Assembly (NCBI GenBank): GCA_023441055.1
Contig: JAEZQY010000001.1
Span: 124,001 to 188,000, forward strand
Source: Bacillota bacterium
GTDB lineage: Bacteria; Bacillota; Bacilli; Paenibacillales; UBA4045
DNA length: 64,000 nucleotides
Direction of reading: 5' to 3'
Notes under the pieces: model-generated
What the model was told of the DNA's origin: nothing
Database searches by the model: none
What the model saw: only the letters and a program-made list of their open reading frames with translations
Shown here: piece by piece, positions 50,106 to 60,219 of the stretch
Position numbering within the stretch: the first letter of the stretch is position 1
Layout of the letters: every line of letters starts with the position of its first letter
Position numbers and translations under genes: made by a program

Positions 50106-50510
50106 ATGTATGTTCAAGGCAATCTAGCGGTGAAGCGCAAGCATGAGCCGCAGCCAGTCTATCAGGAACGGAAGCGAAAGGTGAGGCGCAAGAAATCGAT
50201 TCCGACGAAGGAGAAGCTGATGTATCTGTTCATGGTTGCCATCTGTGTGGTGATCGCAGGCTTCGTTATTCTTCGTTATGCGCAAATCTATGAGATTAAC
50301 ACGAATCTGCAAATGATAGAGAAGGAGATTCGCACAATCGAGAGCGAGAACAGCACGTTATTGCTGGAAGTGAATAAGCTTAGTAATCCAGAACGGCTCG
50401 CTGAGAAGGCGAAGCTGCAGGGACTGCGCCCATCCGAGGAAGAGGAGGTTAAGGAGATTCTGCACAAGTCTGAGCTGCCTGAACTTCATTCAGTTGCGCT
50501 ACAACGCTAA
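50106..50510 (+). CDS. ftsL: Cell division protein FtsL
   Basis: Bitopic division protein of 134 aa. A basic cytoplasmic N-terminus (KRKHEPQPVY..KRKVRRKK) is followed by one membrane helix (about residues 38-58) and an extracytoplasmic coiled coil ('IEKEIRTIESENSTLLLEVN') that pairs with DivIC/FtsB. Position between rsmH and the first PBP gene fits ftsL; the sequence itself is poorly conserved in this family. GGGGAGGTTAGGACGT precedes the ATG. Confidence 0.9.
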   Translation: MYVQGNLAVKRKHEPQPVYQERKRKVRRKKSIPTKEKLMYLFMVAICVVIAGFVILRYAQIYEINTNLQMIEKEIRTIESENSTLLLEVNKLSNPERLAEKAKLQGLRPSEEEEVKEILHKSELPELHSVALQR

Positions 50511-50523
50511 TGACAGGGGTTGA

Positions 50524-52788
50524 ATGATACATATGGATAGAAAAGTGAAGATCCGCTCATTTATAATTGGAGCTTTCTTCACCCTTTTTTTTATTGGGGT
50601 AGCTACGAAGCTGTATTGGGTACAGGTAGTGGAGGGTGCATCACTTCGCGAGAAGGCGGAGAATCTGTGGAGCCGAGAGGTTATCTTGCAGCCGGTTCGC
50701 GGCAGTATTCTGGATCGGACTGGGCAGGTGCTTGCGCAGGATGGGGATGCGTATACGGTTGCGGTGAATCCGAGTCTGATTGTGGCATATGATCTGGAGG
50801 ATGCGGTGATCGCTGCGCTGGCACCTGCTCTGAATATGAACACGCCGTCTGGGCAGATGAAGCTTCGCGAGAAGGTGACTGCCAGGAATAAGGATGGTAA
50901 GCTGCTTGCCCAAGTTGAAATTCGCAGTGAAGGGTGGAAGATTGATAAATCGGTAGCTGAGCAGATCCGACAGCAGATCGAAAGCCAGGGCCTGCGAGGT
51001 GTGTATCTGATCGAGCAGAGTAAGCGATACTATCCAGCGGATGTGCTCGCCTCGCAGCTGCTCGGTTATGTGGATAAGGAGAATAATGCCCGAAGTGGCA
51101 TTGAGCTTATGTACGATGAGCTGCTTAAGGGGACCCCTGGCAAGCTGAGCTATGAGAAGGATGCTCGGGGCTATGAGCTGCCAGATGGCAAGGCATCGCT
51201 CACACAACCAGTAGACGGCAAGGATCTGGTTCTAACGATCGATCGGAATATTCAGCATTATATTGATGACGCGCTCGCGTCCATGTATGAACAGTTCCGT
51301 CCGAAGGCTGCGATGATGATCGCGGCCGATCCGAATACGATGGAAATTCTGGGGATGTCCAGCTTGCCCAATTTCAATCCCAATAGCTATTGGGATTATG
51401 CGGCCAGTGCGGACTTCGCCATGAACAGAACAATTAGCTCGCAATATGAGCCAGGCTCGACCTTCAAGATCGTTACATTAGCCGCTGCTGTAGATGAAGG
51501 CTTATTCGACCCGGATGACCTCTATATGTCCGGTTCGGTCAATGTGGCAGGTACGCCGATAGGGGATCATAACAATCGTCGTGGGTGGGGAGAGATCTCC
51601 TATCTAGAGGGGCTTAAGCGATCGAGTAACGTGGCCTTCATCAAGCTAGGCTATGAAGCGTTGGGGGCCGATAAGCTTCGCCAGTACATCGAGAAATTCG
51701 GATTCGGTCAGAGGACTGGTATTGATCTGACTGGTGAAGTGAGAGGGAATATCGACTTCCGTTATCCGACTGAGGTAGCGACCGCAACCTTCGGTCAGGG
51801 TGTAACCGTAACTGCGATTCAGCAGATCACGGCAATCTCCGCGATCGCTAATGGCGGTAAACTGATGAAGCCTTATCTGGTTAAGGAAGTGATTGATCCG
51901 GAGACGAAGAAGGTGATCCAGAAAAATGAGCCGGAGGTCGTCCGTCAAGTGATCTCCGAGCGATCCGCAGATCTGGTCAACAGTTACCTGGAGCAGGTGG
52001 TGTCCGATCTCAAGATCGGAACTGGCCGCCGCGTCTATATTGACGGCTATCGAATCGCGGGGAAAACCGGAACGGCACAGACGGTAGTCAATGGCAAGTA
52101 TGCGGATGATAAATGGGTGGTATCGTTCATCGGTTACGCCCCAGCAGATGATCCGAAGATTGCGCTGCTGGTTATCGTTGATGATCCGGATATCGGCGGT
52201 GACTCCCAGCGCTCCAGCGAGGTAGCTGCTCCTGTATTCAAGGAGGTTATGAGCAAGGCGCTAAGGTATTACGGCGTAGCTAAGGAGAATACGACTGTCG
52301 GCGTAACCGAATGGAAGGATGTGCAGGCTGTCACAATGCCTGATCTGGTTGGCAAGCCGGCCAGCGAGGCAGGGAATATGATCAGCCGCAGCGGCATGCT
52401 GCATGAGCGGTTCGGGAATGGTGATATCGTGTTAAGTCAGTATCCGAGTGCCGGTGACCAGATTGCCGCTGAGCAGACCGTCTATCTGCTGACTGAAGAT
52501 GCGAACCAAGTTGTATTCCCAGACTTGACAGGGCGGCCGATGCGAGACGCGTTGGAGGTATGCGCGCTGCTGGGAAGGTCATGCAGCTTCCAGGGCGATG
52601 GTTATGTGTCTGGACAATCGCGTGACGACGGTTCAGCAGACGGGCGCATCTATCTAAGCTTCAGTCCTTATGATCAGACATTGAATCTGCCGCCGTCGGC
52701 TGAGGACGAGCATTCAGGGGAGGAATTGAACTCTGATGGTGAACATGCTGATGGTGAACAGGCTGACGATTCACCGGAGCAGGAGTAG
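50524..52788 (+). CDS. pbpB: Penicillin-binding protein 2B-type transpeptidase with PASTA domains
   Basis: Class B PBP of 754 aa needed for septal peptidoglycan cross-linking. One N-terminal membrane anchor, a dimerisation domain from 'WVQVVEGASLREKAENLW', and a transpeptidase domain with S-x-x-K in 'YEPGSTFKIVTLAA', SxN in 'RSSNVAF', and KTG in 'AGKTGTAQ'. Two C-terminal PASTA repeats follow ('VTMPDLVGKPASEAGNMI' and a diverged 'VVFPDLTGRPMRDALEVC'), ending in a very acidic tail. Start uncertain: ATG 50524 or 50533. SpoVD follows. Confidence 0.94.
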   Translation: MIHMDRKVKIRSFIIGAFFTLFFIGVATKLYWVQVVEGASLREKAENLWSREVILQPVRGSILDRTGQVLAQDGDAYTVAVNPSLIVAYDLEDAVIAALAPALNMNTPSGQMKLREKVTARNKDGKLLAQVEIRSEGWKIDKSVAEQIRQQIESQGLRGVYLIEQSKRYYPADVLASQLLGYVDKENNARSGIELMYDELLKGTPGKLSYEKDARGYELPDGKASLTQPVDGKDLVLTIDRNIQHYIDDALASMYEQFRPKAAMMIAADPNTMEILGMSSLPNFNPNSYWDYAASADFAMNRTISSQYEPGSTFKIVTLAAAVDEGLFDPDDLYMSGSVNVAGTPIGDHNNRRGWGEISYLEGLKRSSNVAFIKLGYEALGADKLRQYIEKFGFGQRTGIDLTGEVRGNIDFRYPTEVATATFGQGVTVTAIQQITAISAIANGGKLMKPYLVKEVIDPETKKVIQKNEPEVVRQVISERSADLVNSYLEQVVSDLKIGTGRRVYIDGYRIAGKTGTAQTVVNGKYADDKWVVSFIGYAPADDPKIALLVIVDDPDIGGDSQRSSEVAAPVFKEVMSKALRYYGVAKENTTVGVTEWKDVQAVTMPDLVGKPASEAGNMISRSGMLHERFGNGDIVLSQYPSAGDQIAAEQTVYLLTEDANQVVFPDLTGRPMRDALEVCALLGRSCSFQGDGYVSGQSRDDGSADGRIYLSFSPYDQTLNLPPSAEDEHSGEELNSDGEHADGEQADDSPEQE

Positions 52789-52858
52789 CTTGTTCTAAGC
52801 GCTATCTCCACTGAATACGATTTTCTTAAGGAGATCTATTCAGGAGGGATGCAGGCGG

Positions 52859-54796
52859 ATGAAAGCTACAAGCTCGACTATCCGGCGAAGGTTGTATATC
52901 TGTTTCTTGGCTGGAAGTCTATTATTCATAGCGCTGATAGTTAGATTGGCTTATGTGCAGTTATCAATGGGAGACGAGCTCTCGGCTAAGGCGGAAGATT
53001 CGTGGCGGCGGAATATCCCGTTCGCGGCGAAGCGGGGGGAGATTCTCGACCGCAACGGCGAGCGCTTGGCTTATGATATCAGTTCACCTACAATTATGGC
53101 TGTGCCTGCGCAGATTACAGATGTCGATGAGGCTGCGCGCAGCCTGTCGCAGGCGCTCAAGATGTCTGAGGATAAGCTGCGCAAGATGCTGACGAAGCGG
53201 CAATTGATTGTCAGATTACAGCCGCAGGGCCGCAAGATTTCCGTGGAGAAGGCAGCGGCAATTCGCGAGCTGAATTTGCCCGGCATCTATGTGGCGGAGG
53301 ATCATAAGCGCTATTATCCGTACGGCACGCTAGCCGCCCATCTGCTGGGATTTACCGGCATTGACAGTCAGGGCTTAGTTGGCGCAGAATTGAAATTTGA
53401 TGACTATCTGAAAGGCATCTCGGGCAGTGTGTCCTTCCTGGCCGATGCGCGAGGCCGGCAGATGCCGAACTCCACTGATCGATATACCAGTCCCCATGAC
53501 GGCCTGCATCTACAACTCACGATTGATCGACAGATTCAATCAATCCTGGAACGTGAGATGGATCAGGCCGTCTTGCAATATCAGCCGCAGCATGTAATCG
53601 GGATCGCCATGGACCCCAATAATGGGGAAATTCTGGCGATGGCCAGCAGGCCGACCTTCGATCCCGGCAAGTACAAGGAGGTTCCCTCGGAGATTTACAA
53701 TCGCAACCTGCCTGTCTGGATGACCTACGAGCCAGGTTCGACCTTCAAGATTATCACACTGGCTTCTGCACTTGAGGAAGGCAAGGTGGATCTGCACAAT
53801 GATCGGTTCTATGACAAGGGCTCTATCGAGGTTGCTGGCGCGACACTGCGCTGCTGGAAGAAGGGCGGTCACGGCGACCAATCGTTCCTGCAGGTCGTGG
53901 AGAACTCCTGTAACCCGGGCTTCGTGGTACTGGGTCAGCGTCTAGGCAAGGAGACGTTGTTCGATTATATACGTAAATTCGGCTTCGGGTCCAAGACAGG
54001 CATAGATATTAACGGTGAAGCGACTGGCATTCTGTTCAAGGAATCGCAGGTGGGGCCGGTGGAACTGGCGACAACCGCATTCGGTCAAGGCGTATCAGTC
54101 ACACCGATTCAACAGATCGCCGCAGTGTCTGCCGCAGTGAATGGCGGCAAGCTGTACATGCCGCATATTGCTAAGGCATGGCATCATCCGGAGACAGGAG
54201 AGATGCTGCGAGAAATTGAACCGACGCTCGTTCGACAGGTCATCTCGGAGGAAACCTCCAAGCAGGTAAGAGAGGCGCTGGAGAGCGTAGTCGCGAAGGG
54301 AACAGGGCGCAATGCCTACATCGATGGCTTTCGTGTGGGCGGTAAGACAGGCACCGCGCAGAAGGCTGTAGGCGGGAAGTACTTACCGGATGAACATATT
54401 GTGTCCTTCATCGGCTTCGCGCCGGCTGACGATCCTCAGGTAGTGATCTATCTGGCGATCGATGATCCGCAGGGGATCCAATTCGGAGGACTGGTGGCAG
54501 CCCCGATCGTCAGGAATATTCTGGATGACACGCTGCGCTATCTGGAAATCAAGCCGCGCAAGGAGCAGCTGAATAAAGCGATTCGTCCTGAATTCGGTGA
54601 GCGGCCGCTGCTAGAGGTGCCGGATCTAGTCGGAATGACGCTCAGCGAGCTGCTGCAGGATCTCGGGTCCAGCTTTACAATTGCCAAGTCGGGCAACGGC
54701 AATACGGTGCTAAGTCAGGCGCCTAAACCGGGTACACGTCTGGAACGAGGCTCAACGATTCGGATATTCGTCTCGAATTCCGAAGCAAGTAGATGA
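52859..54796 (+). CDS. spoVD: Stage V sporulation protein D (class B PBP)
   Basis: Sporulation-specific transpeptidase of 645 aa that builds the spore cortex with SpoVE. N-terminal membrane helix (about 12-32), dimerisation domain, and transpeptidase domain with the nucleophile in 'YEPGSTFKIITLAS', 'VENSCNPGF' (SxN) and 'GGKTGTAQ' (KTG). One C-terminal PASTA domain ('LEVPDLVGMTLSELLQDLGS'). CAGGAGGG precedes the ATG. Pairing of a vegetative PBP gene followed by spoVD is the Bacillales arrangement and is strong evidence for an endospore former. Confidence 0.94.
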   Translation: MKATSSTIRRRLYICFLAGSLLFIALIVRLAYVQLSMGDELSAKAEDSWRRNIPFAAKRGEILDRNGERLAYDISSPTIMAVPAQITDVDEAARSLSQALKMSEDKLRKMLTKRQLIVRLQPQGRKISVEKAAAIRELNLPGIYVAEDHKRYYPYGTLAAHLLGFTGIDSQGLVGAELKFDDYLKGISGSVSFLADARGRQMPNSTDRYTSPHDGLHLQLTIDRQIQSILEREMDQAVLQYQPQHVIGIAMDPNNGEILAMASRPTFDPGKYKEVPSEIYNRNLPVWMTYEPGSTFKIITLASALEEGKVDLHNDRFYDKGSIEVAGATLRCWKKGGHGDQSFLQVVENSCNPGFVVLGQRLGKETLFDYIRKFGFGSKTGIDINGEATGILFKESQVGPVELATTAFGQGVSVTPIQQIAAVSAAVNGGKLYMPHIAKAWHHPETGEMLREIEPTLVRQVISEETSKQVREALESVVAKGTGRNAYIDGFRVGGKTGTAQKAVGGKYLPDEHIVSFIGFAPADDPQVVIYLAIDDPQGIQFGGLVAAPIVRNILDDTLRYLEIKPRKEQLNKAIRPEFGERPLLEVPDLVGMTLSELLQDLGSSFTIAKSGNGNTVLSQAPKPGTRLERGSTIRIFVSNSEASR

Positions 54797-54849
54797 ATAG
54801 CGGATGATAAAGTGGTACTATATTGTAGATATAGCATGAAAGGAAGTCG

Positions 54850-56343
54850 ATGCGCATGACGCTGGCCGAATTAGCGAAACTGATCGCCTTGTCTCACTTG
54901 CATGGGGATGGCGAGGTCATCTTAACCGGTGTACAGACTGATCATCGTAAGGTGCAACAGGGCGACTTATTCGTATGCATTCCGGGCATGGTGCATGATG
55001 GGCATGCGTATGCCGCTCAGGCGGCCGATAGCGGTGCTGTCGCGCTCGTTACCCAGCACCTTCTTGACGTTGACCTGCCTCAGCTGATCGTCAAGAACAG
55101 CAGGCAATCAATGGGGCTGATCGCCAGCCACTTCTATCGTTATCCGAGCCGAGAGCTGCAACTCATTGGTATAACAGGGACGAATGGCAAGTCGACAACC
55201 GCCTTCGTGCTCGATCATCTTCTCGCGGATGCGGGGTATCGTACTGGGGTTATGGGTACGATCCATATGAAGATCGGCAATCAGGTGACACCTGCAGAGC
55301 GCACGACACAAGAAGCGCTGGACCTGCAGAGGAACCTGCGCCAGATGGTGAATGAACAGGTCGCTTATTGCGTCATGGAGGCTTCTAGTCATGCGCTGGA
55401 GCTTGGGCGTGTGAAGGGATGTCGGTTCCGCACAGCCATCTTCACAAATCTGACCCAGGATCATCTGGACTATCATAAGACCATGGAGCGTTACCGCGAG
55501 GCGAAGGGGCTGCTGTTCGCTCGGTTAGACAACGTGTATTCAGCAGATCCGAGGCTGACGCAATTCGCTGTGCTCAATGCAGACGACGACGCGTCTAATC
55601 GCTATGCGGAAGTAACTGCGGCGCAGATTGTGACGTATGGCATTGACCGCGAAGCGGATGTGAGGGCATCCGATATTCGATTCGGCTTGAAGGGAACACA
55701 ATTCAGACTGAGCACCTTCGCAGGCGAGGCGCAAGTGACCCTTAAGCTGATTGGCAAGTTTAATATCTATAACACGCTGGCTGCGATTACTGCAGCGCTG
55801 CTGGAGGACATACCGCTGGCATCCATCGTTCGAAGCGCGGAGACTGTAGCGCCTGTAGACGGCCGCATGCAGACTGTTGAAGCGGGTCAGTCCTTCCTGA
55901 CGCTAGTGGACTATGCGCACACACCTGATGGCTTGGAGAACGCGCTGCGCTCAGTCAAGGAATTCGCGACTGGGCGGATCATCTGTGTATTCGGCTGCGG
56001 CGGAGACCGGGATCGGACGAAGCGGCCGATCATGGGGGCGATTGCGGCGGCTTACAGCGACTATGTCATTCTCACATCGGATAATCCGCGCACAGAGGAT
56101 CCAGACGCGATCCTGCGGGAAGTGGAAACAGGACTTATCGAGGCGAAGTATCCGCAGCAGCAATACGTATTACTGAGTGATCGCGCGGATGCGATCCGCC
56201 ATGCGGTCGCAGCGGCACGCGAACAGGATGTCGTACTCATTGCCGGTAAGGGACATGAAACGTACCAGATTGTCGGGGATCAAACCATTGACTTCGATGA
56301 TCGAATCGTTGCGGCAGAAGCGATAAGGAGTTTAATACGATGA
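54850..56343 (+). CDS. murE: UDP-MurNAc-tripeptide synthetase (meso-diaminopimelate adding)
   Basis: Adds the third amino acid to UDP-MurNAc-L-Ala-D-Glu. 497 aa, Mur ligase with the ATP loop 'GITGTNGKSTTAFVLDHL', and 'EASSHALELGRV' in the middle domain. The motif DNPR in 'TSDNPRTEDP' marks the meso-diaminopimelate-specific enzymes, so the wall is predicted to be A1-gamma type. The last bases overlap the murF start (ATGA, 56340-56343). Alternative start ATG at 54856. Confidence 0.97.
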   Translation: MRMTLAELAKLIALSHLHGDGEVILTGVQTDHRKVQQGDLFVCIPGMVHDGHAYAAQAADSGAVALVTQHLLDVDLPQLIVKNSRQSMGLIASHFYRYPSRELQLIGITGTNGKSTTAFVLDHLLADAGYRTGVMGTIHMKIGNQVTPAERTTQEALDLQRNLRQMVNEQVAYCVMEASSHALELGRVKGCRFRTAIFTNLTQDHLDYHKTMERYREAKGLLFARLDNVYSADPRLTQFAVLNADDDASNRYAEVTAAQIVTYGIDREADVRASDIRFGLKGTQFRLSTFAGEAQVTLKLIGKFNIYNTLAAITAALLEDIPLASIVRSAETVAPVDGRMQTVEAGQSFLTLVDYAHTPDGLENALRSVKEFATGRIICVFGCGGDRDRTKRPIMGAIAAAYSDYVILTSDNPRTEDPDAILREVETGLIEAKYPQQQYVLLSDRADAIRHAVAAAREQDVVLIAGKGHETYQIVGDQTIDFDDRIVAAEAIRSLIR

Positions 56344-57737
56344 TTACAGCTTCGTTAGGCGGAATCGCCGCTATGATACCTGGGGCCTCAGTCCGTCTGG
56401 AATGGTCGGATGTACCGATCATGGGGGTCTGTAGGGACACGCGCGATATCCGGAAGGGATCCTTATACATTCCACTTATCGGTGAACGCTTCGACGGACA
56501 TCAGTATGTGAAGGATGCGATTGCCCAAGGGGCAGCCGCGTCGCTCTGGCAGCGTGATCATGGTCCGTGTCCGGCAGATGTTCCGATTATCGAGGTGGAT
56601 GACGCATTGGCGGCGCTACAGGAGCTTGCTGCTGCCTATCGGAAGCAGCTGTCAGTCAAGGTGATCGGTATAACGGGCAGTAATGGCAAGACGTCGACCA
56701 AGGATCTATTGTCTGCGGCTCTGGCAACGACTTATCGTGTGCATAAGACGCAGGGCAATCTGAATAACCATATTGGCTTGCCCTTGACGTTACTAGAGCT
56801 TAGTGCGGACACAGAGTTCGCTGTACTTGAGATGGGCATGAGCGGCCGGGGCGAGATTGCGCGCTTATCCAGCATCGCTCAGCCCGATTGCGCAATCATT
56901 ACAAATATCGGTGAAGCTCATATGCTGCAGCTCGGCTCACGCGCAGGCATCGCTCAGGCGAAGTTCGAAATCACAATGGGATTGAAGCCGGGGGGCGTAT
57001 TGCTTTATGATGGAGATGAACCGTTGTTGACTGAATTGGTCAGCGAATGGCAGGAGAAAGACGCCACTGAGCTGATCAGGTTCGGTGCATGCGAAAGTAA
57101 TGACTATTATGCTGAGCAGATCGCTGTCTCGATCAAGCAAACCCGGTTTACGGCAGTATGCGCGGCGTTGCAGGAGCGGATATCGATAGCTCTTCCGTTG
57201 CTGGGCCGGCATAATGCGATTAATGCGCTGGCTGCGATCGCTGCGGCTCGCAAGTACGGCGTCTCGAATGACAGCCTGCAAGCTGGGCTGTCCAGCATGA
57301 AGCCGACGAGTATGCGAATTGAGGCGATAAGCAGCCGCAGCGGAGCGACGCTGCTTAATGACGCCTATAATGCCAGTCCGGCATCCATGCGAGCTGCGCT
57401 GGACCTGCTGAGTGAGCTCACAGTCAGCGGGCGCAAGCTCGCGGTGTTGGGCGATATGCTGGAGCTTGGTTCACAGTCGGAGCAGTTCCATCGCGAAATC
57501 GGGCGCCTCCTAACGCCTGACAGGCTGGATGGTGTATATACATATGGCGAGGAAGCCGCATATATTGCACAGGAATGCAAGCATGCTGTCGGACCCCAAT
57601 CGGTGGCATCCTTCCTGGATAAATCCCTGTTAATCGAGCGGCTCGCTGGTGAGCTGCAGCCGAATGATGTCCTGTTGTTCAAGGGCTCAAGAGGGATGAG
57701 ACTGGAGGAAGTCATCGAGGCGCTGCGTCAGATCTAA
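56340..57737 (+). CDS. murF: UDP-MurNAc-tripeptide-D-Ala-D-Ala ligase
   Basis: Ligates D-Ala-D-Ala to the tripeptide to finish the UDP-MurNAc-pentapeptide, the last cytosolic ligase of wall precursor synthesis. 465 aa, ATP loop 'GITGSNGKTSTKDLLSAA', 'EMGMSGRGEIARLSSI' and 'LNDAYNASPASMRAAL' are typical of MurF. Overlaps murE by 4 bp, so it is translationally coupled. Confidence 0.97.
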   Translation: MITASLGGIAAMIPGASVRLEWSDVPIMGVCRDTRDIRKGSLYIPLIGERFDGHQYVKDAIAQGAAASLWQRDHGPCPADVPIIEVDDALAALQELAAAYRKQLSVKVIGITGSNGKTSTKDLLSAALATTYRVHKTQGNLNNHIGLPLTLLELSADTEFAVLEMGMSGRGEIARLSSIAQPDCAIITNIGEAHMLQLGSRAGIAQAKFEITMGLKPGGVLLYDGDEPLLTELVSEWQEKDATELIRFGACESNDYYAEQIAVSIKQTRFTAVCAALQERISIALPLLGRHNAINALAAIAAARKYGVSNDSLQAGLSSMKPTSMRIEAISSRSGATLLNDAYNASPASMRAALDLLSELTVSGRKLAVLGDMLELGSQSEQFHREIGRLLTPDRLDGVYTYGEEAAYIAQECKHAVGPQSVASFLDKSLLIERLAGELQPNDVLLFKGSRGMRLEEVIEALRQI

Positions 57738-57770
57738 CGAGCTCTTAATCACTGGAAAGAGGGTACTATT

Positions 57771-58733
57771 GTGGATTCTACCGTTGTATTGATTACGATG
57801 GGCGTGGCCTTTATTCTGTCTGTCATATTGGCCCCCCTGTTCATACCGATTCTTCGCAAACTCAAATTCGGCCAACAGATTCGCGAGGATGGGCCGCAGG
57901 GGCATCTGAAGAAGAAGGGCACACCGACAATGGGCGGAATCATTATTCTGCTGGCGCTTGCACTCGCGTTCCTCAGATTCTCCGATAAATCAGAGCAGTT
58001 CTATATTTTGCTTATTGCCGCGCTGGGCTTCGGCTTTATCGGATTCTTGGATGATTATATCAAGATCGTCTTCAAGCGATCACTCGGTCTTACCGCGAAG
58101 CAGAAGCTGCTGGGGCAGCTAATCTTCAGCGGTATTATCTGTTATTTACTGGCTCGGATGGGGCATGATACCGCGCTTTATTTTCCGCCGACTGCCTTCT
58201 CCATTGATCTTGGGTGGTTCTATTACGCGTTCCTCATTCTATTCATGCTTGGCTTCACGAATGCTGTGAACTTCACGGACGGCCTCGATGGTCTGTTATC
58301 CGGCACCAGCGCGATCGCCTTCGGCGCGATCGCCATCATCGCGATGCTGCATACTGAGCTCGAGGTCGCCATGTTCAGCGCGGCGATGATCGGGGCGGTA
58401 CTCGGCTTCCTAGTCTTCAATGCACATCCGGCCAAGGTATTCATGGGCGATGTCGGCTCGCTCGGGATCGGAGGCGGACTGGTTGCCGCAGCTGCGCTGA
58501 CGAAGACGGAGGTTCTGCTGCTGATCATCGGAGGCATCTTCGTGGTAGAGATGCTGTCGGTTGTGCTGCAGGTGATCTCGTTCAAGACGAGAGGGAAACG
58601 TATCTTTAAGATGAGTCCGATCCATCACCACTTCGAGCTGTCGGGCTGGTCGGAATGGCGCGTTGTGATTACATTCTGGGCTTGCGGCTTAGCGCTTGCA
58701 GGACTTGGCATATTGATAAATGAGGGGTTATGA
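57771..58733 (+). CDS. mraY: Phospho-MurNAc-pentapeptide transferase
   Basis: Membrane enzyme that moves phospho-MurNAc-pentapeptide to undecaprenyl phosphate, giving lipid I. 320 aa, ten membrane helices; the catalytic Asp motifs are 'GFLDDYIKI' and 'NFTDGLDGLLSG', and the final His-rich loop 'PIHHHFELSGWSEW' is typical. It starts with a GTG (57771) after AAGAGGG. The 3' end overlaps the ribosome binding site of murD. Confidence 0.96.
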   Translation: MDSTVVLITMGVAFILSVILAPLFIPILRKLKFGQQIREDGPQGHLKKKGTPTMGGIIILLALALAFLRFSDKSEQFYILLIAALGFGFIGFLDDYIKIVFKRSLGLTAKQKLLGQLIFSGIICYLLARMGHDTALYFPPTAFSIDLGWFYYAFLILFMLGFTNAVNFTDGLDGLLSGTSAIAFGAIAIIAMLHTELEVAMFSAAMIGAVLGFLVFNAHPAKVFMGDVGSLGIGGGLVAAAALTKTEVLLLIIGGIFVVEMLSVVLQVISFKTRGKRIFKMSPIHHHFELSGWSEWRVVITFWACGLALAGLGILINEGL

Positions 58734-58734
58734 G

Positions 58735-60123
58735 ATGAGGCATCCGCGTGAGTATCGCAATGAAGAGGTAGTGATTCTAGGATTGGCCAGAAGCGGACTA
58801 GCTGTTGCTAAGGTGTTCCATGAATTCGGCGCCAAGGTGACTGTGAATGACGCGAAGCCTAGAGCTGAGAGCCCAGAAGCGGAAGAGCTGGAGGCGCTTG
58901 GTGTCACGGTCATCTGCGGCGGGCATCCCGATGATCTGATCCATTCCGGCGTAGGGCTGATGGTGAAGAATCCCGGGATCAAATATACCACCGCTCCGAT
59001 TCAAAAGGCGCTGGAGCTCGGTATAGAAGTCGTGTCTGAGGTGGAAGTGGCCTCCTACCTCTGTAAGAGCCCGATTATCGGGATTACAGGCTCTAATGGG
59101 AAGACGACGACTACCTTATGGGTCGGCCGTATTCTGGAGTCGGCTGGACAGCAGCCGATCGTTGCGGGCAATATCGGACGTCCCTTGTGCGATGCCGCTG
59201 CAGACAGCAGTCCGGAACAATGGATGGTCGTCGAGCTCAGCAGCTTCCAGTTGAAGGCCACTCAGCAATTCCATCCGCGGATTGCCTGTATGCTTAATCT
59301 CTATGAGACGCATCTAGACTATCATGGCGATATGAAGGACTATCGGGATTCCAAGGCGATGCTGTTCGCGAATCAGACGGAAGCGGATATCGCTGTGCTC
59401 AATTGGGATGATCCGGCCTGCCGGGATCTAGCTGATCTGATCGAATCAAGCATCATCCCATTCTCGCGGAGAGAGACGCTTCGCAGCGGGGTATTCGTCG
59501 AAGACGGACATATCGTCTATGCGGATCATGACGGCGCGCGCACCACTGTCCTGCCGCTGTCGAAATTTCATGTGCCCGGCAAGCATAATCTAGAGAATGC
59601 GCTGGCTGCAGTTGCCATTGCTATTGCCGCACAAGTGCCGATTGCGCAGATCAGCGCAGCGCTTACCGATCTGCCGGTCGTGGAGCATCGACAAGAATTC
59701 GTCAGAGAGAAGGACGGAATTCGCTTCTATAACGATTCCAAGGCGACAAATCCAGCAGCCACGGTCACAGCCCTTGACGCTTTCCAGGTGCCGATCGTCT
59801 GGATCGGCGGCGGACAGGATCGCGGCACGCATTATTCGGAGCTGATCCCTTGGTTCGAGCAGAAGGTGAAGGCGGTTGTATTGATCGGGGAGACGCGCGG
59901 CAAGCTGGAGGAGGCTGCTAGGCGCGCAGGTCTGCAATCTGTCTATGTCGTCGATAATGATGAGGATGCGGCCGATACGATGGAGCGAGCGGTGCAGATC
60001 GCGTACCGTATAGCCAAGGCAGGAGATATTGTGCTCTTCTCGCCGGCGTGCGCCAGCTGGGATATGTTCAAGACGTTCGAAGAGCGTGGAAGCATGTTTA
60101 AGACATCGGTGCATAACCTGTAG
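58735..60123 (+). CDS. murD: UDP-MurNAc-L-alanine-D-glutamate ligase
   Basis: Adds D-glutamate to UDP-MurNAc-L-Ala. 462 aa, with an N-terminal Rossmann-like domain ('VILGLARSGLAVAKVFHEFG'), the ATP loop 'GITGSNGKTTTTLWVGRIL', 'VVELSSFQLKATQQFHPRI' and the C-terminal 'YNDSKATNPAATVTALDAF'. The ATG at 58735 is chosen: GAGGGG lies 7 bp upstream; the in-frame ATG at 58720 would overlap mraY. Order mraY-murD-spoVE as in Bacillus. Confidence 0.96.
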   Translation: MRHPREYRNEEVVILGLARSGLAVAKVFHEFGAKVTVNDAKPRAESPEAEELEALGVTVICGGHPDDLIHSGVGLMVKNPGIKYTTAPIQKALELGIEVVSEVEVASYLCKSPIIGITGSNGKTTTTLWVGRILESAGQQPIVAGNIGRPLCDAAADSSPEQWMVVELSSFQLKATQQFHPRIACMLNLYETHLDYHGDMKDYRDSKAMLFANQTEADIAVLNWDDPACRDLADLIESSIIPFSRRETLRSGVFVEDGHIVYADHDGARTTVLPLSKFHVPGKHNLENALAAVAIAIAAQVPIAQISAALTDLPVVEHRQEFVREKDGIRFYNDSKATNPAATVTALDAFQVPIVWIGGGQDRGTHYSELIPWFEQKVKAVVLIGETRGKLEEAARRAGLQSVYVVDNDEDAADTMERAVQIAYRIAKAGDIVLFSPACASWDMFKTFEERGSMFKTSVHNL

Positions 60124-60219
60124 AGAGGGCCTGTTCGATGATGCTTCGCGAGCAGGACTCGACTAATACCGAAGATGGCGCGCTCCTATGCTGAGTCGGC
60201 ATCACAGGAGGTTGTCACG

